A stretch of DNA of 64,000 nt from Chloroflexota bacterium (GCA_016860845.1 BOKF01000002.1:124001-188000), one strand, 5' to 3'; counted from the first letter of the stretch, positions 16,446 through 25,948 are shown. Made by a program: numbers and translations. The notes: generated by a model from the letters alone, not told the origin.

Positions 16446-18218
16446 GTGAGACTTCACAAATTTTTGGCCTTGTTGCTCACAGGCAGTCTATTCTTTAGTT
16501 TAACGACGCTTGCCAGCGCGGACGATCCACCCCCCGGCGAAGGCAGTTTTGAGCCTATGCCTATTCGACCCGGTAAACTTGTGGTAGATCCCTCTACCGG
16601 CGATGTAATTCAAGTAGAATTGTTCGGCAGCAGCGAGGCGATATCCGCCAACCAAGAAACAGCACCGGTGATTAAACAGGATAATATTCCGCCGATCTCT
16701 TTACAATTAGCCGGGAGTAGAACTTATGCGGCCGCCGGAGGACTAAACCCCAATGATCTTTTGTTGGGCCGCCCAGCACCGGGAGGCGTCAATGCTGCGG
16801 CTTCGACCTACATAAAGATTGAAGATTTTGAAACCGGGTTTCCGAATGCTGGTTGGACGCAAACCGGGAATCTGTGGGATGATGTCAACTGTCACGCTCT
16901 CTCAGGTAGTCGAGCAGCCTGGCCCGCAACTGATGTCGTTAATCCGTGCCTGGGGAACAATTATCCAGACGGTACCAGCGCCCGGATGGTTTATGGGCCT
17001 TTTAACCTGGCAGACGCCAAGTCAGCTTCGCTGGACTTTTTTTTCAGAATGGATAGTGAGAGTTGCAACCCTATTACTAATTGCGACTATCTATTCGTGG
17101 GAGCCTCGACCGACAACCTGACGTTCTTGGGAGATTTCTATGCTGGCTCCTATACTAGCGGACCCTTTATTGATGGCTACAATTTCATCAGCTTTGACCT
17201 GAACAACTTTATCGGTCAATCACAGGTTTGGATACGCTTCACATTCGTTAGCAATATAAATGGCGTAACTGGTCAAGGCCCCTTCATTGATCTCATTTCC
17301 CTGCGCAAGAACACGGATACGCGGGTCTTCCTCACCAATGAGAATTTTGAGGTAACGGAGTTCCCTAATTCAGCCTGGGAGAGTTTTGACCTGGACGGGC
17401 CGGCGAATGGTGAGTTTTATTGGGATGATGTTAAGTTTGGACAAGGAGGGTTTAACTGTATTCCCCGTTCCGGGACCTGGTCTCTCTGGCCGGCCGATAA
17501 TGGAGCCAATGCGCTCAACGCCTGTGGCGGCAGTGATTATGGCAATAATACGAAATCGTGGATCGTTCATGGTCCCTTTAGCCTGGTGGGGGCCAGTGAG
17601 GCCTGGGTAGATTTTTATTTCCGTAATCAGAGCGAACCAGGCTTTGATTTTCTTTTTTGGGGCGCTTCGGTAAATGGCAGTAATTTTTTTGGGCCGAACG
17701 GCATCAGTGGAACTCAGATTAACGGTCCACAGGGGAATGGTTATAATCTGATGCGTTTCAATCTGAGTAACGTTTTCACCCTGGGGGACTTGCGAGGACA
17801 GCCTGCCGTTTGGCTAGCCTTTATTTTTGAAAGCGATAGTACAGGCACAGATAAAGGACCCTTTATTGACGATGTCAGCGTGGTGGTTGAGAAAACGATA
17901 GCAGGTTTCGTTTATCTCCCCGTAGTAATTAAGAGTCCGCCTCCGACAACTCCAAAAACCAGTCTGTTTATAAACAACCAGACCGGAGGAGTGATAGCAA
18001 GTTATAGAGTATTTAGCCCCAAGCTCAACGGGGCGCCTATTCCCGACATCGTCTGTACGAATATTCCAGCCGGGGCAACCAGTTTTAATTGCAATGCCAC
18101 CTTCGACGCGGGTACTTATAAGGTCAGTTCTACCAACACCTGTAATCCTCCGACCACTTCCGGTCAGGTAACCTTTAAACCCGGCAATGATGTTCGCCTG
18201 GTAAGGTGTATAAACTAA
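16446..18218 (+). CDS. Secreted protein with tandem jelly-roll-like domains
   Basis: The GTG start at 16446 follows GGGGAGG by seven bases. A signal peptide (cleavage near TLASAD) leads into a 590-residue extracellular protein. Two homologous segments (about 120-290 and 295-485) each start with an (E/N)DFE motif, contain an SGxxxxWP segment and a GPF(N/S)L strand, and end in GPFID; the pattern suggests MAM- or carbohydrate-binding-like jelly rolls. FVYLPVVIK follows at about residue 490, then a Cys-containing C-terminal domain. No catalytic site is visible. The location after the receptor-like kinase suggests a surface function. It is closed by the terminator at 18231-18270. Confidence 0.8.
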   Translation: MRLHKFLALLLTGSLFFSLTTLASADDPPPGEGSFEPMPIRPGKLVVDPSTGDVIQVELFGSSEAISANQETAPVIKQDNIPPISLQLAGSRTYAAAGGLNPNDLLLGRPAPGGVNAAASTYIKIEDFETGFPNAGWTQTGNLWDDVNCHALSGSRAAWPATDVVNPCLGNNYPDGTSARMVYGPFNLADAKSASLDFFFRMDSESCNPITNCDYLFVGASTDNLTFLGDFYAGSYTSGPFIDGYNFISFDLNNFIGQSQVWIRFTFVSNINGVTGQGPFIDLISLRKNTDTRVFLTNENFEVTEFPNSAWESFDLDGPANGEFYWDDVKFGQGGFNCIPRSGTWSLWPADNGANALNACGGSDYGNNTKSWIVHGPFSLVGASEAWVDFYFRNQSEPGFDFLFWGASVNGSNFFGPNGISGTQINGPQGNGYNLMRFNLSNVFTLGDLRGQPAVWLAFIFESDSTGTDKGPFIDDVSVVVEKTIAGFVYLPVVIKSPPPTTPKTSLFINNQTGGVIASYRVFSPKLNGAPIPDIVCTNIPAGATSFNCNATFDAGTYKVSSTNTCNPPTTSGQVTFKPGNDVRLVRCIN

Positions 18219-18230
18219 TAGAATAAAAAC

Positions 18231-18270
18231 AAAAAGACGGTCTCACTATCAGATGTGAGGCCGTCTTTTT
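18231..18270 (+). terminator. Bidirectional intrinsic terminator
   Basis: AAAAAGACGG(T)CTCAC pairs with GTGAG(G)CCGTCTTTTT, an approximately 15-bp stem with one G.T pair and T runs on both strands. It separates the convergent secreted-protein and CorC-family genes and overlaps the stop codon of the latter. Confidence 0.9.
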
Positions 18271-19756
18271 AATTCCGCTCTGCGCTGTTGACGCGCCCAA
18301 CCTCCCTGTCGGGTACAGGGTACTCCACCCTGGCCCGTGCTACGGCCAGACCGTCAACTGCCAGAACAGTAAAGCTGACATCCCCGTTATAGGTTACCCG
18401 GTCATCCTGGCGGGGTGGGCGGCCCAGTTCGGTCATAATCAGGCCGCCCACCGTCTCGACATCGGGTAAATCCTCTTCCTGGCCCAGGTAGACATACTCA
18501 TCCAAATCTTCCAGCAGGTAAGTGCCGGCGACTTCCAGCACGCCAGGGGCCACATTGATCAGGGGTTCATTTTCCCGGTCAAATTCATCGCGCACCTCCC
18601 CGACCACTTCTTCGACCAAATCTTCCAGGGTGACGATCCCGGCCGTGCCGCCAAACTCATCCAGCACAATCGCCATGTGAACTCGCTGGCGCTTGAAAGC
18701 AGCCAGCAGTTTTTCGACCCGGTAATTTTCAGGCACGGTCAGGGCCGGGCGTAGAAGCAGCCGGATATCAAAGTTTCCCTTCATCCGCACCTGCTGATAG
18801 ATCAAATCTTTGAGGTGCAAGGTGCCGATGATGTGATCAAGGTCATCCTCATAGACCGGAAAGCGGCTGTGCTGGCTCTGAGCCACCAGGTTGAGCAGGT
18901 CGGGCAAGGGTAGATCATAGGCCAGGGCTTCTACTTTGCGGCGCGGGGTCATTACCTGGTTGACCTGGCGCTCGCCAAAGCCGAAGATATTGTGGATCAT
19001 CTCCTCTTCACCTTCGTTGAGCAGCCCGCCTTCGGCGCTTTCCGTCACAATCAAATCCAATTCCTCCGGGGAGTGAAGCCGGGCGTGACCTTCGGCCGGA
19101 GGAATACGGAAGAGACGCAGCAAAAGATTCCCAATGTTGTTAAGAATAGCCACCGGAACGGCAAAGAGAGTCTCGGCCAGACGCATCGGCCGGTCTATCA
19201 ACAGCACCATTTTCAGCGGGGTATTCAGCGCCAGCGATTTGGGAATCATCTCGCCGATGACAACATGGAGATAAGTCAGCAGGCTAACGCTGCTCAAATA
19301 GCCAAGAGTATAAATAATGGTGGCATCGGGGGCCAAGCCCAACCACAAGGCCGCGTAAGGTTCGATGAAGTGGGAAAGCTGAGTCTCGCCATACATGCCC
19401 AACCCCAGCGAGGCAATGGTAATGCCCAATTGAGCGGTCGCAATGTACTTGTTCTGTTCGGCCGGGGAGTCCAGGATAGCGAGAACATCTTTAGCCACTG
19501 CCCGGCCCTGATTGGCTAACTGCTCAACTTGCGTGGGCCGAACGCCAATAATGGCAAACTCAGCCGCCACAAACAGACCATTGAGCAGCACCAGCACGAT
19601 GATCACCAGGCTGGGCACGACCAGGGTTCCCAGGCCGGGAAGGGTTTCGGTGCTCAGCAGATACGGTTTGGCGGTACTTAAGGCTACTCCTTCAGCGGCG
19701 ACAGTTCCCAATAAAAAAACAAGACGCGATAGACTCGGCGCCAGCAGCAATTTCAT
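18269..19756 (-). CDS. HlyC/CorC (CNNM) family transporter, second of a pair
   Basis: The start is the ATG at 19756, which overlaps the upstream gene's TGA in an ATGA junction, so translation is coupled. The approximately 495-residue product has a DUF21 membrane domain with the conserved LNGLFVAAEFAIIGVR helix (about 45-240). Two CBS domains follow (about 255-385; VMTPRRKVEAL, HSRFPVYED, HMAIVLDEFGGTAGIVTLED), then a CorC_HlyC transporter-associated domain (about 400-480). Proteins of this family are linked to Mg2+ or Co2+ transport and resistance; the older hemolysin label is not meaningful. Its partner gene encodes a paralogue, and the two may form a heteromer. Confidence 0.93.
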   Translation of the reverse strand: MKLLLAPSLSRLVFLLGTVAAEGVALSTAKPYLLSTETLPGLGTLVVPSLVIIVLVLLNGLFVAAEFAIIGVRPTQVEQLANQGRAVAKDVLAILDSPAEQNKYIATAQLGITIASLGLGMYGETQLSHFIEPYAALWLGLAPDATIIYTLGYLSSVSLLTYLHVVIGEMIPKSLALNTPLKMVLLIDRPMRLAETLFAVPVAILNNIGNLLLRLFRIPPAEGHARLHSPEELDLIVTESAEGGLLNEGEEEMIHNIFGFGERQVNQVMTPRRKVEALAYDLPLPDLLNLVAQSQHSRFPVYEDDLDHIIGTLHLKDLIYQQVRMKGNFDIRLLLRPALTVPENYRVEKLLAAFKRQRVHMAIVLDEFGGTAGIVTLEDLVEEVVGEVRDEFDRENEPLINVAPGVLEVAGTYLLEDLDEYVYLGQEEDLPDVETVGGLIMTELGRPPRQDDRVTYNGDVSFTVLAVDGLAVARARVEYPVPDREVGRVNSAERN

Positions 19757-21108
19757 GTAGCTTCGCTCCCGGCCCACTCTTCAATGTGCGGGGGAGTATC
19801 CAGCGGCAGTTGTAATGATACCTCGGTAACGCTCAACGACTCCATGGCCTCGACGCAAATCTTCACCGGGGGCGTCCCTACGGTAACTTCATCCCCAATT
19901 ACCGGCAAGCGGCCTAGCTCACTGAAAACAAGACCGCCCAGGGTATCCACATCCTCCTCCGGCAGGTTCAACCCCAGGTACTCATTCACATCGCTCACCA
20001 GCAAGTCCGCTCGCAGCCGGATGCGGCCATCCTTTTCGGCCGAGAGCAAAGGCAGCTCATCCTGGTCAAACTCGTCCTGCACTTCACCAAACACCTCTTC
20101 GATCAGATCCTCAAAGGTAATCAGCCCGGCAGTGCCGCCATACTCATCAAACACAATCGCAATATATTGATGCTTTTTATTCAGGATATTCCACACTTCC
20201 GCTGCGGGCAGGCTTTCGGGCACATAAGTTACTTCACGGACAATCCCATCCAGGCTTTGCCCTCCCTGGACATAGAGTTGGAACACATCTTTGAGATGGA
20301 CAAAACCCACCACATTGTCAATCGTAGAACGGTAGATGGGGATGCGGGTATAGCCTTCCTGGCAAATTTTTTCCAGCAGATCGCTCACACTGCTCGCCAG
20401 CGGAGCCGCTACCAGCCGGGTGCGTGGGACCATAACCTGCCGGGCCGTCAATTCCCGCAGTCGAAAAGCATTGCGCAGCATCTGCTGTTCGTCGTCGTCA
20501 AGCAGGCCGCCCTCGTGGCTTTCGGTCACAAGCAGTTCAATTTCGGCCGGAGAATAGACCTGGCTATGTTCCTGGGAGCGATGAATGCCCAGGAGTTTCA
20601 AAATAAGATTACTGCTGCCGTTGAAAAGCCAAATGAGCGGGCGGAAAACGACCAGCGACCACTTCATCGGGATCACCGTGGCCAGGGCGACCTGTTCCGG
20701 GTATTGAATAGCCACGGATTTAGGGAACAGCTCCCCCAGGACCACACTCAGGGTCGTCAAGACAATCAGCACGCCGGTCACTGAGATAGAGTGAGTGGTT
20801 GCTTCGCTCCAGGAAGTCAGGTTAACCAGGAGCGGGGTCAAGGCGACCGCTACAGTGTTTTGTCCATAAGCGCCCAACACCAGGGAGGAAACGGTGATGC
20901 CTACCTGGCATGCTGCCACATAATCGTCCAACGTCCGGGTATTTTCCATTATCGGCAGCAGCGCCCGGGCCAACCGATTCCCCCCGCCCGCCATCTGGTT
21001 GACCCGCGTTCGCCGGGCGCTGACGGTGGCAAATTCTGCCGCAACGTAAAAACCCGTTGCCAGAACCATTAGCGTAATGACGATAACCATGACAATAATG
21101 CTTAACAT
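19753..21108 (-). CDS. HlyC/CorC (CNNM) family transporter, first of a pair
   Basis: This 451-residue paralogue of the downstream gene has the same order: a DUF21 domain with GFYVAAEFATVSARRTRV (about 1-195), a CBS pair (about 210-335; QVMVPRTRLVA, TRIPIYRST, YIAIVFDEYGGTAGLITFED) and a CorC_HlyC domain (about 350-430). The start near 21108 places the first hydrophobic helix at the N-terminus as expected. It begins only one base after the end of the VapC-like gene. Tandem CorC-type genes with coupled translation are common in Gram-positive and Chloroflexota genomes. Confidence 0.93.
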   Translation of the reverse strand: MLSIIVMVIVITLMVLATGFYVAAEFATVSARRTRVNQMAGGGNRLARALLPIMENTRTLDDYVAACQVGITVSSLVLGAYGQNTVAVALTPLLVNLTSWSEATTHSISVTGVLIVLTTLSVVLGELFPKSVAIQYPEQVALATVIPMKWSLVVFRPLIWLFNGSSNLILKLLGIHRSQEHSQVYSPAEIELLVTESHEGGLLDDDEQQMLRNAFRLRELTARQVMVPRTRLVAAPLASSVSDLLEKICQEGYTRIPIYRSTIDNVVGFVHLKDVFQLYVQGGQSLDGIVREVTYVPESLPAAEVWNILNKKHQYIAIVFDEYGGTAGLITFEDLIEEVFGEVQDEFDQDELPLLSAEKDGRIRLRADLLVSDVNEYLGLNLPEEDVDTLGGLVFSELGRLPVIGDEVTVGTPPVKICVEAMESLSVTEVSLQLPLDTPPHIEEWAGSEAT

Positions 21109-21109
21109 G

Positions 21110-21340
21110 TTACGAGTCTATCACTGCAATAGCTATTTCTTGACATCGGTTAAGGCGGTAATCATGGGTAAGAAATAGATCACAGTGATCAGTAATGGCG
21201 GCAGCCAAGTGAATAGCATCAGGTGTCTTGAAGCTATAACGAGCGCGTAGCTCTGTCGCTTTATCAATTACCTGGCGAGATACGGGGATTATCTCTTCGA
21301 TCAGATAAATAAGTGGCGCTGAGTCGAGATAGATACGCAC
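21110..21340 (-). pseudogene. Internally deleted PIN-domain (VapC-like) toxin remnant
   Basis: The start is probably the GTG at 21340, two bases after the antitoxin stop, with GGGAG eight bases before it. The 76-residue product keeps the first PIN strand (VRIYLDSAPLIYLIE) and then jumps to the C-terminal half (ELRARYSFKTPDAIHLAAA, FLTHDYRL). Intact VapC toxins are about 130 residues. Roughly 50 residues, including the second conserved acidic position (Glu near residue 42), appear to be missing without a frameshift. Three of the four usual acidic residues remain, so nuclease activity is doubtful. It is followed directly by the CorC pair. Confidence 0.75.
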
Positions 21341-21342
21341 CG

Positions 21343-21594
21343 TTATTTCTCCCAACTCTCATGTTCAGCCTGAATCTGGGCGTCAATTTCCTCTTTGGTA
21401 CGAGAGTGGTAACCGCTTGCCTGCAAGCTTTGCCGAATAGTTGACAATTTACTCAAAAATGTTTGTTGAGATTGAGTAGTAGTTAATAACTCAACCGTTA
21501 CCCGAACCCGGCTGGCAGGCCAGGGCACAGGTTGGTCCAACTTAACGGTTTGCTCATCAACTAGAGCGCCTGTTACAGTGTAATTATTAGGCAT
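21343..21594 (-). CDS. VapB-like antitoxin
   Basis: This 83-residue protein lies immediately upstream of the PIN-domain remnant. It has the pattern of small Chloroflexota/cyanobacterial antitoxins: YTVTGALVDEQTVKLDQPVP, then SRVRVTVELL and a charged helical C-terminus (TKEEIDAQIQAEHESW) that would wrap around the toxin. AGGAGAG lies seven bases before the ATG. With the toxin apparently inactivated it may now be a relic or an autonomous regulator. Confidence 0.75.
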   Translation of the reverse strand: MPNNYTVTGALVDEQTVKLDQPVPWPASRVRVTVELLTTTQSQQTFLSKLSTIRQSLQASGYHSRTKEEIDAQIQAEHESWEK

Positions 21595-21737
21595 AAGTTA
21601 CTCTCCTAATCTAATTTCCTATAATTGCCTGCAAAGCAATAGATTTCTTCTCTCTATCTTTATATCTTCCCGTATCGGTATTGTCAATAATTTTCATTGT
21701 ATCAAAGTTCCATAAAGTATCTACTTCCTCGGTCTTA

Positions 21738-23078
21738 TCAATCGATCTCCGCTACGCGCTGCCAAACACCCTTAGCTAAATTCATTGCTTTTTCGGCAAT
21801 GGCAGACTCATCCAGGGCGAAAACCTGGCGGTCCCTCATCAGCATTTGTCCCCCGGCGATGGTGTGAGTGACATGGCTGCCGTCCATACCAAAAATGACC
21901 TGCCAGGGGTAGTTACCATCGGTCAAGGGGGTATAGGGAATGTAATCGAGCAGGATGATATCGGCGAAAGCGCCGGGGGCCAGCATCCCGACCGGCTTGG
22001 GAAAGAACAGGCCGGCAATGGTGGCATTGTTATTAAAAGCCATCTCCATCAGCCGGTCGCCGGGCATTACCCGTGGATCGCCATGGCTGACTTTGTGCAG
22101 CAGATAAGCCACGTGAATTTCGGTAAACATGTTATTGCTAAAGCCATCGTTGCCCAGGCCGACGGTAATGCCCCGGTTGAGCAATTTCTCCACCTCGGCC
22201 ACCCCGACGGCATTATTCATGTTGCTGCGCGGCTGGTGGCTAATTTTGGTCTGGGTCGCCCGGAAGGCATCCATCTCGTAAGCATCCACGTGGATAGCGT
22301 GGGCCACCAGGGTTTTTGGTCCCAAAATGCCCTTTTTCTCCAGGCGCTCGGCGACGCGTATCCCATACTTTTTGAGGCTGTCGGCTTCATCGGCTTTGTC
22401 CTCGGCCACGTGAATGTGAAACCCGGTGTTAAGCCCCTTCGCTGCATCCACACAGGCGTCGAGTGTGTCGTCGCTGACGGTAAAGGCGGCATGGAGACCA
22501 AACGACGCGCCCAATTTAGGGTCGGGGCTGTTGCGCAGCCGTCTGAGGAAACGTACGTTTTCGGCAATCCCGGCCAGAGTACCTTCCGGCCCGTTGCGGT
22601 CGGTGACTTCGTAACACAGCCCGACTCGCAGCCCCGACTCTGTTGCCGCTTCGGCCAGCGCATCCAGCGAGCCATCAATATGGTTGGGGCTGGCATGGTG
22701 GTCAATCAGCGTCGTCGTGCCGTGGCGAATGGCGTCTACCAGGGCCACCAGGGCGCTGTATTTGCTATCTTCAAGGGTCAGGGCGCGGTCAACTTTCCAC
22801 CACAGCCGCTCCAAAATCTGCATAAAATTCTCGGGCGGCTGGCCGGGGATAGCCATACCGCGGGCAAAGGCCCCGTAAAAGTGTGTGTGAGCACAAATCA
22901 TCCCGGGCATCACAATTTTGCCGGCGGCATCGAGGATTTCGGACTGGGGGTACTTCCGCTGTAAATCGGCGGTACGGCCAACCTCGATAATAGTATCACC
23001 TTCATAGTAAACTGCCCCAGCGGGCAGGATTCGCTTGTCAGCGCCAAAGGTGAGCACAGTCCCATTGATGATTAACAT
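21738..23078 (-). CDS. ssnA: SsnA-type amidohydrolase
   Basis: The 446-residue protein is a metal-dependent amidohydrolase. Metal ligands are visible in HTHFYGAFARG, GFHIHVAED, HAIH and GNDGFSNNMF. The segments ERLWWKVDRALT, TTLIDHHASPNHIDGSLDA, GLCYEVTDRNGPEG and SNMNNAVG are characteristic of SsnA, the subfamily found with selenium-dependent molybdenum hydroxylases (its exact substrate is not settled). AGGAG lies nine bases before the ATG, and a strong promoter is at 23115-23143. No xdh or selenium genes are adjacent, although an orphan molybdenum hydroxylase subunit is encoded at 54228-56522. An atrazine-chlorohydrolase-like deaminase function is the alternative. Confidence 0.85.
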   Translation of the reverse strand: MLIINGTVLTFGADKRILPAGAVYYEGDTIIEVGRTADLQRKYPQSEILDAAGKIVMPGMICAHTHFYGAFARGMAIPGQPPENFMQILERLWWKVDRALTLEDSKYSALVALVDAIRHGTTTLIDHHASPNHIDGSLDALAEAATESGLRVGLCYEVTDRNGPEGTLAGIAENVRFLRRLRNSPDPKLGASFGLHAAFTVSDDTLDACVDAAKGLNTGFHIHVAEDKADEADSLKKYGIRVAERLEKKGILGPKTLVAHAIHVDAYEMDAFRATQTKISHQPRSNMNNAVGVAEVEKLLNRGITVGLGNDGFSNNMFTEIHVAYLLHKVSHGDPRVMPGDRLMEMAFNNNATIAGLFFPKPVGMLAPGAFADIILLDYIPYTPLTDGNYPWQVIFGMDGSHVTHTIAGGQMLMRDRQVFALDESAIAEKAMNLAKGVWQRVAEID

Positions 23079-23114
23079 CTTCTTATGCTCCTATTTTAAG
23101 ATGAATTGATTTCC

Positions 23115-23143
23115 ATTTTAACTGCGCGTTGGCGTAAGGTCAA
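23115..23143 (-). promoter_or_regulatory. Sigma-70-like promoter of ssnA
   Basis: On the minus strand TTGACC is followed after exactly 17 bases by TAAAAT. The predicted transcript starts about 30 bases before the ssnA ATG at 23078. Confidence 0.75.
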
Positions 23144-23190
23144 TTATGAGGAACTGCCGGAGACATCTAACAGCTTAACCGGACCCCCAT

Positions 23191-23218
23191 TTGCGACCTT
23201 TTGGGCCTGAGTTATAAT
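23191..23218 (+). promoter_or_regulatory. Sigma-70-like promoter of the GT2 gene
   Basis: TTGCGA and TATAAT are separated by 16 bases, about 55 bases before the chosen GT2 start. The predicted transcription start excludes any earlier translation start in that frame. Confidence 0.75.
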
Positions 23219-23273
23219 GGGTCACAACTTAATGGGGCGTACTCAGTCCCTACTCCGAGCCTTGAGGAAAGTC

Positions 23274-23975
23274 ATGAAAGTCTCGATTGTTATTCCCTGT
23301 TTCAATGAGATGCACACGATCGAAGCAATTGTTCAAACAGTGCTGGAGGTTCCCTTACCGCTGGAGCGAGAACTGGTAATTGTTGATGATTGTTCCACCG
23401 ACCAAACCAGGGATTATCTATGTACCCTTAACGGCCATCCTGAAATCAGGATCGTCTTTCATGAAGTTAACAGGGGGAAAGGAGCGGCGTTGCAAACCGG
23501 CTTTGCTCACGCGACCGGAGACATTATCATTATTCAGGACGCCGACCTCGAATATGACCCTGGCGAGTATCCCAAGCTGTTGAAACCTATCCTGGAAGGC
23601 AAGGCCGATGTAGTCTACGGCTCCCGCTTTGCCGGCGGGGAGTCGCACCGCGTTCTTTATTTTTGGCATTCGATTGGCAACAAATTACTCACGCTGCTTT
23701 CCAATATGTTCACCGACCTTAATTTAACGGATATGGAAGTCTGTTACAAGGTTTTTAGGCGGAGCATTTTGGAAAAAATCAAGCTAGAAGAAGAGCGGTT
23801 TGGTTTTGAACCGGAATTTACTGCTAAAGTAGCCCGGTTGAAGTACTCAGTCTATGAGGTTGGCATTTCTTATCACGGGCGCACCTACGAAGAGGGTAAA
23901 AAAATCAGTTGGAAAGATGGCTTCCGGGCCGTTTATGTTATTTTGAAATACGGCCTCATCAAAACAAGAGGGTAA
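23274..23975 (+). CDS. Family 2 glycosyltransferase, DPM1-like
   Basis: The ATG at 23274 ([16 protein letters not shown]) has GAGG a few bases upstream and lies downstream of the promoter at 23191-23218. The 233-residue protein has a GT-A fold: nucleotide-binding [10 protein letters not shown], the DAD-type metal motif [12 protein letters not shown] and [12 protein letters not shown]. It lacks C-terminal membrane helices. It resembles dolichyl- or polyprenyl-phosphate sugar synthases that charge the lipid carrier for GT-C enzymes such as those elsewhere in the window. The sugar cannot be predicted. It appears to be a single-gene unit, followed by rex with its own promoter. Confidence 0.9.
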   Translation: MKVSIVIPCFNEMHTIEAIVQTVLEVPLPLERELVIVDDCSTDQTRDYLCTLNGHPEIRIVFHEVNRGKGAALQTGFAHATGDIIIIQDADLEYDPGEYPKLLKPILEGKADVVYGSRFAGGESHRVLYFWHSIGNKLLTLLSNMFTDLNLTDMEVCYKVFRRSILEKIKLEEERFGFEPEFTAKVARLKYSVYEVGISYHGRTYEEGKKISWKDGFRAVYVILKYGLIKTRG

Positions 23976-24010
23976 CTCATCTAGATTAAATCAAACTTTG
24001 GCTGTAGCTG

Positions 24011-24039
24011 TTGCTCATTGAGCTGATTTATGGTAAGAT
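24011..24039 (+). promoter_or_regulatory. Probable rex promoter
   Basis: TTGCTC and TAAGAT are 17 bases apart, about 90 bases before the rex start. No clear Rex operator (TTGTGAA-N4-TTCACAA) overlaps it. Confidence 0.55.
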
Positions 24040-24129
24040 AGTTCTAACTTTCACTTTCTGAAATTTTGCCCACTTTCTCCTATTCTCACATCAATTTCAA
24101 GATAATATTTTTCGTTAAGGAAGGCGTAT

Positions 24130-24750
24130 ATGGCTGATGCTGAGGTTCCTGATATTGTCATAGGGCGGTTGCCCATTTATCTACGAGCGCTCAATCTATT
24201 GCACGAGGCCGGTCAGGAGTTTACTTCGTCCCAGGAACTTGGACAAAAACTGGGGATTGGTTCGGCCCAAATTCGCAAAGACTTATCTCATTTTGGAGAG
24301 TTTGGCAAGCAGGGCACCGGCTACGAAATCAACTATCTGCGAGAGCAGATTGCCAAGATTTTACATGTGGACCGAGATTGGGCCGTAGCGCTGGTGGGTT
24401 TTGGCGATTTAGGCCAGGCTATTGCTCACTATGGTGGCTTTGCCGCCAAAGGCTTTCACATCGAGGCGATTTTTGACAATGATCCGGCTAAAATCGGCAA
24501 AAAAACAAATGGGAAAGTGGTCCATGATATTAAAAAGCTGGCGCAAGTGGTAAGCCAATTAAAAATAACCATGGCCATTGTAGCCGTACCCGCCTCAGCC
24601 GCTCAGCCTGTGTGTGACCTATTAGTCGAAGCCGGCGTTAAAGCTATTCTAAATTATGCGCCGATTACCCTGACTGTACCGGAGAAGGTGCAGGTTCAAT
24701 ACATTGACCCGGTCGTACACCTGCAGCGGATGACCTACTACCTGGCCTGA
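24130..24750 (+). CDS. rex: Redox-sensing transcriptional repressor Rex
   Basis: The 206-residue protein matches Rex in length and order. An N-terminal winged helix (about 8-85) contains [30 protein letters not shown], shown here by [20 protein letters not shown]. The Rossmann domain (about 86-206) binds NADH/NAD+ with [19 protein letters not shown] and has the family's NYAPI segment near the end. Rex releases DNA when NADH rises and so controls fermentation and respiration genes. AAGGAAGG precedes the ATG. It is followed by a strong terminator and by the convergent mreB. Its targets are not visible in the window. Confidence 0.96.
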   Translation: MADAEVPDIVIGRLPIYLRALNLLHEAGQEFTSSQELGQKLGIGSAQIRKDLSHFGEFGKQGTGYEINYLREQIAKILHVDRDWAVALVGFGDLGQAIAHYGGFAAKGFHIEAIFDNDPAKIGKKTNGKVVHDIKKLAQVVSQLKITMAIVAVPASAAQPVCDLLVEAGVKAILNYAPITLTVPEKVQVQYIDPVVHLQRMTYYLA

Positions 24751-24752
24751 CT

Positions 24753-24791
24753 AAAGCAAAGACCGCGCTCCTCGCGCGGTCTTTGCTTTTT
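24753..24791 (+). terminator. Intrinsic terminator between rex and mreB
   Basis: AAAGCAAAGACCGCG pairs perfectly with CGCGGTCTTTGCTTT around a 7-base loop, followed by T residues. It works for rex and, because of the A-rich left flank, probably also for the convergent mreB. Confidence 0.9.
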
Positions 24792-25803
24792 AGTAGGCAT
24801 AAAAGGGCGAGGCGGCCCGCTCCAGCGCCTCGCGGATTTCCAGACCGTAGCCGGCGCCCAAGGCCACACAGGCGATCGGGTTGTCAGCCACGTAGCAGGG
24901 CACACCGATCTGCCGGGTGAGCATGAGATCCAGGTTTCGCAGCAACGCCGTACCACCGGTCATAATAACCCCCCGATCAATAATATCAGAAGCGAGTTCA
25001 GGCGGAGTTTTTTCCAACACACTTTTAACCACCCCACTAATCGCTGCCAGTGGCTCGCTGACCGCTTCGGTCACTTCATCTGAGGTGATTTTAATCGTGC
25101 GGGGCAAACCGGCCACCTGATCCCGCCCTTTGACTTCCATCTCCAGCGGCTCTTCCAGGGGGGTCGCGCTGCCGATGTTGATTTTGATCTCTTCAGCCGT
25201 CTGCTCGCCAATGACCAGGTTGTACTTGCGGCGGATGTAGTTAACAATGGCTTCGTCCAATTTCATTCCGGCCACCCGAATCGAATTACTGGTGACAATG
25301 CCGTTCATGGCGATCACGGCTGCTTCGCTGGTGCCGCCGCCAATATCAACGACCATATTGCCCGTTGGGGTGTCAATCGGCATGCCTGCTCCGATCGCTG
25401 CCGCCAGCGGTTCAGGAATCGTGTAAGCCTGCCGCCGGGCGGCTTTGCGAGCAGCGTCCTCAACCGCTCGCCGCTCGACGCTGGTGATCCCTACGGGTGT
25501 GCTGATCATCACTTCGGGGGGAAAGAGACGGAAGCGGCCAACCAGGCGTTCAATATAAAAATCGAGCATCTTTTCGGTCACGTAGTAATCGGCAATGACG
25601 CCGTTGCGCAGGGGACGGGTAATTTCGATGGCTTCAGGCACGCGACCCAACATGGCCCGTGCTTCTTCGCCAATGGCTACAATCCGGTCGTCTTTCTGGG
25701 AGATAGCCACAATCGAAGGCTCTTGCAGCACGATCCCGCGCCCCTTCATATAAATCAGAATACTAAAGGTGCCTAGGTCTACACCGATTCTCTTTTCGAA
25801 CAT
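24790..25803 (-). CDS. mreB: Rod-shape-determining actin-like protein MreB
   Basis: The 337-residue protein is an MreB/Mbl actin homologue. The phosphate-1 loop ([14 protein letters not shown]), phosphate-2 loop ([18 protein letters not shown]) and adenosine motif ([15 protein letters not shown]) are all present. Substitution of the usual TANT by TFSI in phosphate-1 is a mild oddity and suggests an Mbl-like paralogue. MreB filaments guide side-wall synthesis and rod shape. No mreC or mreD follows. Its promoter is at 25842-25869, and its end overlaps the rex terminator. Confidence 0.93.
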   Translation of the reverse strand: MFEKRIGVDLGTFSILIYMKGRGIVLQEPSIVAISQKDDRIVAIGEEARAMLGRVPEAIEITRPLRNGVIADYYVTEKMLDFYIERLVGRFRLFPPEVMISTPVGITSVERRAVEDAARKAARRQAYTIPEPLAAAIGAGMPIDTPTGNMVVDIGGGTSEAAVIAMNGIVTSNSIRVAGMKLDEAIVNYIRRKYNLVIGEQTAEEIKINIGSATPLEEPLEMEVKGRDQVAGLPRTIKITSDEVTEAVSEPLAAISGVVKSVLEKTPPELASDIIDRGVIMTGGTALLRNLDLMLTRQIGVPCYVADNPIACVALGAGYGLEIREALERAASPFYAY

Positions 25804-25841
25804 AAACTATTTTGGGTACCTTCCCGGTGAGCAATCCGTTA

Positions 25842-25869
25842 ATTGTAACTTAATTTGCTGATTCAGCAA
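25842..25869 (-). promoter_or_regulatory. Probable mreB promoter
   Basis: On the minus strand TTGCTG is followed after 16 bases by TACAAT, about 40 bases before the mreB ATG. Confidence 0.55.
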
Positions 25870-25901
25870 CTCTTTCAGATGAGACCTACCCGTATGACGT
25901 C

Positions 25902-25933
25902 GCGGAATGTCAAAGTGCACTTTGACATTCCGC
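25902..25933. repeat. Perfect 32-bp palindrome
   Basis: GCGGAATGTCAAAGTG is followed directly by its exact reverse complement. It lies between the atpC terminator and the mreB promoter on the minus strand. It could be a dispersed palindromic element, a cruciform or a dimeric operator upstream of mreB. Confidence 0.85.
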
Positions 25934-25948
25934 ATTTTAAATTCTCGC

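Noticed and set aside
21846..22964. A long open frame on the plus strand opposite ssnA.
   Set aside because: It is the antisense of the amidohydrolase gene, and the encoded sequence has no known features.
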